A stretch of 64,000 nucleotides of DNA from Spirosoma linguale DSM 74 (lineage in GTDB: Bacteria > Bacteroidota > Bacteroidia > Cytophagales > Spirosomataceae): contig CP001769.1 of NCBI GenBank assembly GCA_000024525.1, forward strand, positions 1,054,001 to 1,118,000. The letters run 5' to 3'. Shown here piece after piece: positions 7,761-14,935 of the stretch. The stretch's first letter is position 1, and each line of letters opens with the position of its first letter. The notes under the pieces were generated by a model. It was not told where the DNA came from. It was given only the letters and a program-made list of their open reading frames with translations, and searched no databases. The translations under genes and the position numbers were made by a program.

Positions 7761-8147
7761 TTATCGAAATTTAGATAAATACTTATATTGTTCAACACTA
7801 GCAGTGAACTCTTTGAAAGAGAACGGTTTTTGTAAATAGGCTGCAAATGAGAAAGGAATATTACCAACGTCTTTTAAATAATAATCAGACGTAATGATAA
7901 TGCCCATGTGGCCTACTAAAATAGGTTTTAAAAGGGGGACTATCTCAACTGGCAACTGATATAAACTTATAAAGATTAAATCTGGAATGTAATTCTCAAA
8001 TTGTGCATAAGATGTTTCCTGGAACTCTGTTTCCCAGATCAACTCAAGTTCAGGCATTCGGGCAATATAACTCTTTAGTAGCGTCCGATGAACAGCTGCC
8101 TTCTCAATAATGCCACAAGTAATACGTTGACTGGTAGTTAGCTCCAT
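7761..8147 (-). CDS. Pseudo-receiver domain protein at the end of the RiPP locus
   Basis: 128 residues from the ATG at 8147 (MELTTSQRITCGIIEKAAVH). The frame extends to 8207, but that would run into the HlyD gene. The pattern matches a response-regulator receiver of LytT type: 'ELELIWETEFQETSYAQF', 'YIPDLIFISLYQLP', 'GIIITSDYYLKDV' and 'YLQKPFSFKEFTASVEQYK'. The Lys of the last strand is kept (about residue 107). At the phospho-acceptor position there is Ser61 instead of Asp, and the N-terminal acidic pair is reduced to one Glu. No output domain follows. It is the last gene of the minus-strand RiPP run. It is likely a phosphorylation-independent interaction module; its partner is unknown. Confidence 0.6.
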   Translation of the reverse strand: MELTTSQRITCGIIEKAAVHRTLLKSYIARMPELELIWETEFQETSYAQFENYIPDLIFISLYQLPVEIVPLLKPILVGHMGIIITSDYYLKDVGNIPFSFAAYLQKPFSFKEFTASVEQYKYLSKFR

Positions 8148-8190
8148 AATTGCTCCGCTTCTTGTGCCCACGCTACTAACGTAAAATATC

Positions 8191-8925
8191 TCAAAATAAA
8201 GTGGCAAATATCCGTTGGGTTAGACGTTTGTTATCCAGCATAATTTCGGCAGTTCCCTGCAAAAGGGGTTGCACCGGCAATATGTTTCCCATATTCGTAA
8301 TTAGCCCCCGAGTCAGTTTTACGTTGGCTCGGTAGTGGTTATCCAGTGATACGGGAACCATGTTGACGATCTGGCCTTCCAGAAAACCGAACTCATTGCT
8401 GGGATAGGCATCCAGCCGAATCAATACGCGCTGGCCGGCGTTGACTTTTCCCGCTCCTTTAAGGGGCAATTTAAGCTGAACTTCGTATTGCGTTACTGGA
8501 GGAACGACGAGCAGCATAAACGCTTTGGGATTATTATCAACGCCTTTTAATAAGTACGTTCGGCCGGACACGAGGGCGCGAACGGGAGTTACTAGTTTTC
8601 GGCTCCTGTCAACTTCAGAAATCAAGGTGTCACCAAGCCTGACCTGTTGACCGTCGCGGATGTTGGGGCGGTAGGTTACATTCGGGTCGGAGATGAACCA
8701 GGTCACTTTTTGGGGTTGGTCACGTGCGTTGATCAGTGCCTGCGCCATGATCACGTCAGGATAGCGCACAGTATGCGCGGTTAACAGCAACAGAGCAATA
8801 ACAGCGAAAATAACCACGTTGCCCCACCGGATAAGCCAGTGGGGAACGTGACCGATAATTTCCTGCATCTCGTCGCTGTATGAGTCATGCCGATTGGTGA
8901 GACCCGATATTTGTTCGACTGGCAT
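8191..8925 (-). CDS. HlyD-like membrane fusion protein lacking the coiled-coil hairpin
   Basis: 244 residues; bacteriocin-type HlyD proteins in this phylum are usually about 400-450. The cytoplasmic head 'SDEMQEIIGHVPHWLIRWG' and one membrane helix (about residues 34-52) are standard. A short lipoyl-like part follows ('IRDGQQVRLGDTLI'), which in relatives leads into a long alpha-helical hairpin. Here the chain passes straight to 'TPVRALVSGRTYLLKG' and then to the conserved beta-barrel ('AGKVNAGQRVLIRLDAYPSNEFGFLEG'). It begins 2 bp after the C39 ABC exporter stop, so the two form an export pair. Without the hairpin, contact with a TolC-type channel would have to work differently. Confidence 0.82.
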   Translation of the reverse strand: MPVEQISGLTNRHDSYSDEMQEIIGHVPHWLIRWGNVVIFAVIALLLLTAHTVRYPDVIMAQALINARDQPQKVTWFISDPNVTYRPNIRDGQQVRLGDTLISEVDRSRKLVTPVRALVSGRTYLLKGVDNNPKAFMLLVVPPVTQYEVQLKLPLKGAGKVNAGQRVLIRLDAYPSNEFGFLEGQIVNMVPVSLDNHYRANVKLTRGLITNMGNILPVQPLLQGTAEIMLDNKRLTQRIFATLF

Positions 8926-8927
8926 AC

Positions 8928-11243
8928 CTATTCCTGGGCTAATTCTAATTGATTCTTTACTAATTCGTAATAAGCGCCCCGCCGGGCCGTCAACTGCGCA
9001 TGGTTACCAACCTCCCGTATTTCGCCCTGCTCAAGCACCACGATCTGGTCGGCGTTGCGAACGGTACTAAGCCGGTGTGCGATAACAATGACCGTTCTGC
9101 CTTCGAAAAAGCGGTCTAAATTTTCCATGATGATCCGTTCATTATTAGCATCGAGAGCACTCGTTGCTTCGTCGAAAAATAGGTAGGCCGGGTTTTTATA
9201 GACGGCCCGCGCAATGAAGATGCGTTGCCGCTGCCCGCCACTGAGTCCTGCACCAGAGTTTCCAATTTTGGTGGTAAAGCCAAGTGGAATTTTACGCAGG
9301 TAGTCGTGTAAATTAGCCGTACGGACGGAATCCCATAAGCGGGCTTCGTTAATTTTCTGCCCGTCGACGGCAATGTTGCGGGCAATCGTATCGGAGAAAA
9401 TATAGCCATCCTGCATCACTGTACCACAAGATTGCCGCCAGTCGCGGGCCGACAGATCGGTCAGGCTTCGGTTGTTCACCAAAATTTCTCCGTCTATAGG
9501 TGCGTAAAACTTTAGCAGCAGTTTGAGCAACGTGGTTTTACCACTTCCACTCGTGCCAACAATGGCCGTTACCTTGCCTTCAGGAATGTGCAGGTTCATC
9601 GTTTTCAAAACCAGTGTTGAGTTCGGTCCACCGTAGCGAAACGATACGTTCCGCAGGGTAATGCCTCGATTTTGGTTCGGATGCCCGTAAGCGGCCGAAA
9701 TTCGGTCATCGTCAAAATACCCTTCCGGTACCAGCGTCGGTCCGCCGGGGGACAGCGCAAAAGGACGACCCAGCAGCCGCTCTTCATCGAGTTCCTCATC
9801 TGGTTTATTATGGATTTCCCCCAGTCGGTCCAAACTAATTTTAGCATCCTGAATACTGCGCATAAACGTCATCAACTGACTGAGCGGACCGTTCATTTGC
9901 CCAATAATGTAGGAGATGCTGAGCATGACACCGAGCGTAATCTGATTGTCGATAACAAGCGTTGCTGCGACGTAGGAAATCAGAATGTTTTTTAGTTGCG
10001 TAACGAACGATGCCCCTACTTCCTGATATTGCTCTAAGACCAGACTTTGAATGTTGATTTTGAACAGTTTCGCCTGAATACGCTCCCATTCCCACCGCCG
10101 GGCTTTTTCGCAGTTATTAAGTTTGATCTCCTGCATACCGGTGATGAGTTCGTAGATCGTGTTTTGATTTTCTCGCATGCGTTGAAACCGCCGGTAATCG
10201 AGATCCTTGCGCCGGTTAAGGAAAATGGCAACCCAGGCGATAGAAATAGCACTGCCAACGGCAAAAATGGCAAGTAGCTGACCGCCGTATGTTCCCAGAA
10301 CGATGGAGAAAATAAGCAGGTTAACCACCGAAAACAGCGTATTCAGCGTGGCCCCGGTCAGGAAAGTTTCGATGCGGTGATGATCCTGTATGCGTTGCGA
10401 AATGTCGCCGATGTTTTTTGACTCAAAAAAGCTGATGGGCAGTTTCATCAGCTTGACCAGGAAATTTGAGATGATCGAAACACTAACGCGGGTGCTGATG
10501 TGTAGTAGAATCCAGTTGCGAATCAAATCCACTGCCACATTACCGACGAAGAGCATTAACTGCGACAGCAGGATAAGGTGAATGAAATTCAGGTTGTGGC
10601 GATGAATGCCGTAGTCGACCAAACTCTGCGTCAGAAAGGGAAACACCATGCTGACGATGCTCGCAATGAACATACCCAGCAGCACCTGGATAATATACCT
10701 TCGGTAGGGCGTTAGGTACTCGAACAGGAAACGGAAGCCCGTCGTGCGTTGCTGCGTTTCTTCTTTGAGCTGGTAAAACTCCGGAGTTGGCTCCAGCAGC
10801 AGACCAATGCCTTTCTCGTCGGTGGTGCCTGCCCAGCATTTCATGAATGTGTCCCGATCAACCGTAACGAGCGCGTGGCCGGGGTCGCCAATAAGCAACC
10901 GCTCGGTGGGTTCGCCCCTACGTCCCGGCAGCCACCGCCAGCCCGTTTTGCGCACGTCGTAAAGCACCACGAAATGCTCCTGATTCCAGTGCAGAATACA
11001 GGGTAGTGGTGCTTCCTGGGTCACTTGCCGGTAGGACAACTTTGCCTTCAGCGTTTTAAAGCCAATCCGTTCCGCAGCATCGCTGATTCCCAGCAAGCTC
11101 ACCCCCGAGCGCGTGATGTAAGCATTAGCCCGCAGGTAATCCAGAGAATAATCTTTACCATAATGGGCGGCTATCATCTTGAGACAAGTGGGGCCGCAGT
11201 CCATAAAGTCGAGCTGACGGAAGTATTTGTAGCGGGAGGCCAT
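8928..11243 (-). CDS. C39-peptidase ABC exporter for GG-leader peptides
   Basis: Peptidase-containing ATP-binding transporter, which cleaves leader peptides after a GG motif and exports the core. Start taken at ATG 11243 (MASRYKYFRQLDFMDCGPTC). A GTG at 11297 overlapping the upstream stop would add 18 residues. The C39 domain has Cys16 (DCGPTC), His90 in 'LHWNQEHFVVL' and a later 'LLIGDPGHAL' Asp. The six-helix ABC membrane domain spans about residues 170-450. The nucleotide-binding domain has Walker A 'GTSGSGKTTL' (about 563), signature 'LSGGQRQR' (about 666), and Walker B plus Glu in 'AYLFFDEATSALD'. It is the obvious protease and exporter for the four GG-leader peptides at 19.9-22.2 kb. 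Confidence 0.95.
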   Translation of the reverse strand: MASRYKYFRQLDFMDCGPTCLKMIAAHYGKDYSLDYLRANAYITRSGVSLLGISDAAERIGFKTLKAKLSYRQVTQEAPLPCILHWNQEHFVVLYDVRKTGWRWLPGRRGEPTERLLIGDPGHALVTVDRDTFMKCWAGTTDEKGIGLLLEPTPEFYQLKEETQQRTTGFRFLFEYLTPYRRYIIQVLLGMFIASIVSMVFPFLTQSLVDYGIHRHNLNFIHLILLSQLMLFVGNVAVDLIRNWILLHISTRVSVSIISNFLVKLMKLPISFFESKNIGDISQRIQDHHRIETFLTGATLNTLFSVVNLLIFSIVLGTYGGQLLAIFAVGSAISIAWVAIFLNRRKDLDYRRFQRMRENQNTIYELITGMQEIKLNNCEKARRWEWERIQAKLFKINIQSLVLEQYQEVGASFVTQLKNILISYVAATLVIDNQITLGVMLSISYIIGQMNGPLSQLMTFMRSIQDAKISLDRLGEIHNKPDEELDEERLLGRPFALSPGGPTLVPEGYFDDDRISAAYGHPNQNRGITLRNVSFRYGGPNSTLVLKTMNLHIPEGKVTAIVGTSGSGKTTLLKLLLKFYAPIDGEILVNNRSLTDLSARDWRQSCGTVMQDGYIFSDTIARNIAVDGQKINEARLWDSVRTANLHDYLRKIPLGFTTKIGNSGAGLSGGQRQRIFIARAVYKNPAYLFFDEATSALDANNERIIMENLDRFFEGRTVIVIAHRLSTVRNADQIVVLEQGEIREVGNHAQLTARRGAYYELVKNQLELAQE

Positions 11244-11293
11244 GGGGAGTGCAGATTGGGTGAAAAGCGATTTGTTAAGCGGTAAAGGCAACC

Positions 11294-12067
11294 TCACGCT
11301 ACGGCTTGGTATATATACTGATCAAGTTCGCTTATGAAAGTATCACTGGTCAGAAACTCCACGTCACGCGGGTTTTCGGATGAGCACTGTAGCATTTGTT
11401 TAATTAGGGTAGATGCCCGGTCGGATAGGCGATGCCCTTTCTCGAAAAGGCGCTTGAAATGGTCGTAATCCCAGGTGTTAAGACCCGTATAGGTGTATAC
11501 GTAGAGCATTGGCAGCGGTAAGTGGCATATGCCGTGCTGCGCATACAATTCGGTAATAAATCGAGTGTCTTCGCCCCGGTAGTAGGGGGGATACTTAATT
11601 TGAGTAAGGGCAACGCTGGTTTTGCACATAATGCTGCCTTCCCATATCCGATAGTGTGAGCAATACACGTTGTCTGTACGGGCATCGAAAAGTAGCCAGT
11701 GGGTCAAGGCACTGGCATGTAAGCCCGTCTGGCGAATAGCATTGAACTGAAATTCGAGCCGTCGGGGATGATACCAGTCATCGTCATCCCACTGGCAGAA
11801 ATACTCTCCTTGGCACTGCTGGATCGACTTATTTCGTAACTCGCCCAGCGTTAGTTTGGGACTATGGCTAATGGCTATACTGCGGATGAGTGGTTCCTGT
11901 AACAGCGAAGCCACTACAAGGGCTGATTCATCATCGTTTGTTTCGTACAGAATAATCAGCTCTTTGTTTGCATACGTTTGTGACCAAAAACAACGGATAG
12001 CCCGTTGTAATAAATCAGGCTTTCCACGTGTCACACACACGCACGAAACCAGCGGTTGTGTGTTCAT
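11294..12067 (-). CDS. Family 2 glycosyltransferase in the RiPP locus
   Basis: 257 residues with a GT-A fold of family 2: 'LVSCVCVTRGKPDLLQRAI' at the nucleotide-binding start, 'ELIILYETNDDE', and the metal-binding acidic motif in 'YFCQWDDDDWYHPRRL'. It has no membrane helices, so it acts in the cytoplasm. It overlaps the preceding glycosyltransferase by 4 bp and the possible GTG start of the exporter by 4 bp, which suggests translational coupling. In this context it may glycosylate a modified peptide before export. Donor and acceptor are unknown. Confidence 0.85.
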   Translation of the reverse strand: MNTQPLVSCVCVTRGKPDLLQRAIRCFWSQTYANKELIILYETNDDESALVVASLLQEPLIRSIAISHSPKLTLGELRNKSIQQCQGEYFCQWDDDDWYHPRRLEFQFNAIRQTGLHASALTHWLLFDARTDNVYCSHYRIWEGSIMCKTSVALTQIKYPPYYRGEDTRFITELYAQHGICHLPLPMLYVYTYTGLNTWDYDHFKRLFEKGHRLSDRASTLIKQMLQCSSENPRDVEFLTSDTFISELDQYIYQAVA

Positions 12068-13047
12068 AATACAGTAACGATTTCGGTCGGTTGGGCAGGC
12101 GACAGCTGGCCCAGTGATGGTAGTTTAATCCGTACAAAAACGCCAGCCTGTAAGGCAGCCTCCTTCAGGTGTTCAAACCGATGAATAAATAGTTGATTAT
12201 AAAACGCCTTGATACGTTCCATATCACCCGTTTGCACCACATCCCGCGACCAGCTATGAACTGGGATTATTTGCTCAATAGCTTTGCCGCATTCAAACCA
12301 CCTGTCCGGAAACCATCCCAGCGTTCTATACTTGTCCAGAAAATGATCAAATCCACAGCAGGGGAAGTGTAGAATGTATGGGCCATTGGTTAGCAATGTC
12401 GGCATCTTGACAGATTCAAATTCATGTACGCCATCAGGGTACGTGTTTGGACTCACAACAGCGGCAGCCTTACCATTCTTATAGAAGCTAAAATATGGTG
12501 TTTGTTTAGTTAAGTTACTCTTTAACCAGTTGACCTGACGCTGAGTCAATGTTTCTCTATTACGCTTAAACAAGGATACCTCTGCGAAAAAATTCTGGAT
12601 ACGGTCGGTTTCGGGAATAGCCTCATGATTCAAATAGCGAGCTACACAAATACCTTGTGAGGCCAGATCAGTAAAGTGTTCGGATACCGATTGATTTGGC
12701 GTGTAGAACAGTTCATCTGCGTCGATGTGGAGTAGCCAGTCAATGCCAGCGTCCTGAGCCATTTGAAGCGCTAAATCAACATTCATCACCTGGCGAGCCA
12801 TCACTTCGCGATCTGCAAAGACATAATAGTCGCTAGCCGCCCGGGTACGTAGCCACTGTCTGCGGAGTGAGGCATCGTGTCTTCTGACCGTGATCGCTGG
12901 ATTATGCTCATATCGGGCAAAGCCTGGATCATCGGGGTCGTCAAAAAAAAGGAACAGGTGATCGAATCCAATCGAAAGGTGGTAGGCGATAAAATAGTCA
13001 AGTGTGGCATCTGCGTTCCGCAACGTTGTAACAATCGAGGTTTTCAT
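12064..13047 (-). CDS. Glycosyltransferase (GT2/GT92-like) in the RiPP locus
   Basis: 327 residues, resembling the Glyco_tranf_2_4 / GT92 group. It starts 'MKTSIVTTLRNADATLDYFI' and continues 'FDHLFLFFDDPDDPGF'. The DxD-like motif is in 'WLLHIDADELFY', and 'HFPCCGFDHFLDKYRTLG' in the C-terminal half is typical of that group. There is no signal or membrane segment. It overlaps the next glycosyltransferase by 4 bp. Two tightly coupled glycosyltransferases directly before the exporter suggest glycosylation of the RiPP or of a carrier. The alternative, a cell-surface glycan role, cannot be excluded. Confidence 0.8.
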   Translation of the reverse strand: MKTSIVTTLRNADATLDYFIAYHLSIGFDHLFLFFDDPDDPGFARYEHNPAITVRRHDASLRRQWLRTRAASDYYVFADREVMARQVMNVDLALQMAQDAGIDWLLHIDADELFYTPNQSVSEHFTDLASQGICVARYLNHEAIPETDRIQNFFAEVSLFKRNRETLTQRQVNWLKSNLTKQTPYFSFYKNGKAAAVVSPNTYPDGVHEFESVKMPTLLTNGPYILHFPCCGFDHFLDKYRTLGWFPDRWFECGKAIEQIIPVHSWSRDVVQTGDMERIKAFYNQLFIHRFEHLKEAALQAGVFVRIKLPSLGQLSPAQPTEIVTVL

Positions 13048-13089
13048 AACTTATCAGTCAGAGTAGAGTGGCCAACTATGCACGATTTA

Positions 13090-13845
13090 TCATTTAATAG
13101 GTTCAGCTTTTATGAGGCTCCCTCTATCACTATCCACTCGTATCGTCGGGCTGCCTTTGTATGCGACATTGCTCATTCCAGTAGCCGTGACATCCAATGT
13201 CTCTGAAGCATATACCTCTGCTTTACTCATACCATCCGCCGTTATAGCCGCAGAGTGAACTTTTAGACCATAGCTCTTCAAGGTAGACTTTCCTTGCAAA
13301 TAAGCCTTTAGCCTGTCTGACTCACCCTGGACGACAAGTGATGACAGTTGATGCACTGTAAATCGCAGATTCCTGGCATTCACTTCCGCAAATCCATTGG
13401 CCATGTCGCTGGCTATCAAGTCAAGATATTCCAGCTCATTAAAGCCCTTGATTGAAAAACGGGTTAACTCCATGAACTCAGCTTTTTTGAGTATCGGCAG
13501 CGTGATTCTCACGGTGACAACCCCATGATCAATGTTTGGATTTTCACTCCTCTTGACCGGTGTGTACTGAACGAGTAATGTGCCGTTTTGGCTACTGATA
13601 GCCATAGCGCCGAGATCCAGGGAGGGACCTGAAGCCTTGACGGAAAATGAATTGCCACCCATGATCGTCACAACAAAAGGACCGGTAATTCGTACTCTAT
13701 CAAACGTTTTTACTGAAAAGGTGCGAACGGTATCGTCATTTGGTTGGCTTTCGATACCTGTTGGTAAGGTGTCGCCAGCCGCTGTTTGTATACTTATGTC
13801 GAAGAGTACACTTATTGTTAAGAGAAAAAATACCAAATGTTTCAT
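13090..13845 (-). CDS. Secreted GIN-domain (DUF2807) beta-solenoid protein
   Basis: 251 residues with a signal peptide (MKHLVFFLLTISVLFDISI). The head-GIN / DUF2807 pattern is seen in 'FSVKTFDRVRITGPFVVTIM', 'FSVKASGPSLDLGAMAIS' and a series of short beta repeats ('LKAYLQGKSTLKSYGL', 'KAEVYASETLDVTATGMSNV'). Such proteins form right-handed beta-solenoids in the periplasm or on the cell surface and are common and mostly uncharacterised in this phylum. Its place between the hydroxylase and the glycosyltransferases is unusual for a biosynthetic locus. It could be an immunity or surface protein; that is a guess. Confidence 0.82.
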   Translation of the reverse strand: MKHLVFFLLTISVLFDISIQTAAGDTLPTGIESQPNDDTVRTFSVKTFDRVRITGPFVVTIMGGNSFSVKASGPSLDLGAMAISSQNGTLLVQYTPVKRSENPNIDHGVVTVRITLPILKKAEFMELTRFSIKGFNELEYLDLIASDMANGFAEVNARNLRFTVHQLSSLVVQGESDRLKAYLQGKSTLKSYGLKVHSAAITADGMSKAEVYASETLDVTATGMSNVAYKGSPTIRVDSDRGSLIKAEPIK

Positions 13846-13910
13846 GTGTTATTTTGTTGGTACTCATGGGTAGGGATAACATAGATCACGTGCCTTTTTA
13901 AGGGAATCCC

Positions 13911-14924
13911 TTATGGAATTGGTTGGTTGCGAATCCAAATGTTACAGGCATACTTCATTCCCTGCGCAATGGGTAGTCCTGCGTGTACTGAGTTAAGTAA
14001 CAGTAAGTTGTTGTCGTCCCGATTTAAAAAATAGAGCGCACTTCCACGTTTGGGATGCACATTCATATTTAGTTCGGGGAAGTATGTTTCTCCACCCACA
14101 AAATCATCGTTCAGGTATACCAGCATTGTATGAAGCCGGTGGTTTGCCGACATGGAGTCAAAATGCGGTTTGAACTGTTGGCCTTCTCCATATCGTACGC
14201 ACTGTAGGGGCTCGATATAGTTCAAATCAACCTTTAGAGACGCAGCCACTCGCTCATAAATGGCTTGAAATACGGGATGTTGGCGGTCTTTTAAAAAAGC
14301 AGAATAGCTGGTTCGGGTATCGGATTCATTAACCGTGTTATCATCATATTCTAGCTGACTGCGGGTAAACAACGTTTTTTCTTCGGCGTACTGAATGATA
14401 TAGGCGCACTCGTCTGCCGAAAAAAAATGGGGATGAATCTGGACGCATTCACGCTTATAGACAGCTGCGGCAATCGACTCATCATCCGTATCCCGCAGCA
14501 AGGCTGACTCTACGAATGCAGTAGGCTCAGCTATTAATAAGGCCCCAGTCCAGTGTTTTGCAAACGAAGTGATTGGCTCTCTGACCTCACCCCGAAACGG
14601 CGAAAAATAGTGAATCTCGTCTTCCTGAATGACCCGGATTACCACGAAATACCGATCTCGGTCCGGCCAGATACAGTGAGCGAGCAAAGGACCTTTCAGC
14701 CGCATGAGCCCCTCGACAGTAGCTTTGAAGGCAAAGGGATTAAAGTGCCACGATTGCAGAATATGCTTTAGGTCGTTTAACGACACTACTGGAAAGCGGG
14801 GAGCTTGTACCACTGCTTCCCGGACCATGGTACGATTGACAGAATCACAATGCGCCAGTACAAACTGCTGTAAGGCCAGAACATTGGGGCACTGCACGGG
14901 GGGGTAAACAAGAGTAGATTCCAT
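13911..14924 (-). CDS. 2-oxoglutarate/Fe(II) hydroxylase fused to a C39-like domain
   Basis: 337 residues in two parts. The C-terminal part (about 155-337) is a prolyl-4-hydroxylase-like dioxygenase with facial-triad residues His254 and Asp256 in 'FKPHFDSM', His314 in 'NSVHAG' and Lys324 as 2-oxoglutarate partner; 'VYLNDDFVGGETYFP' is typical. The N-terminal part (about 30-135) resembles a C39 peptidase fold: 'LLAHCIWPDRDRYFVVIRVI' and 'FAKHWTGALLIAEPT' match the region around the catalytic His and the 'W-G-LLxEP' end. The N-terminal catalytic Cys of C39 is absent. C39-like inactive domains can bind GG leaders, so this may deliver a hydroxylase to the precursor. The gene lies 11 bp from the receptor gene. 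Confidence 0.8.
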   Translation of the reverse strand: MESTLVYPPVQCPNVLALQQFVLAHCDSVNRTMVREAVVQAPRFPVVSLNDLKHILQSWHFNPFAFKATVEGLMRLKGPLLAHCIWPDRDRYFVVIRVIQEDEIHYFSPFRGEVREPITSFAKHWTGALLIAEPTAFVESALLRDTDDESIAAAVYKRECVQIHPHFFSADECAYIIQYAEEKTLFTRSQLEYDDNTVNESDTRTSYSAFLKDRQHPVFQAIYERVAASLKVDLNYIEPLQCVRYGEGQQFKPHFDSMSANHRLHTMLVYLNDDFVGGETYFPELNMNVHPKRGSALYFLNRDDNNLLLLNSVHAGLPIAQGMKYACNIWIRNQPIP

Positions 14925-14935
14925 AGTTATTGTTA

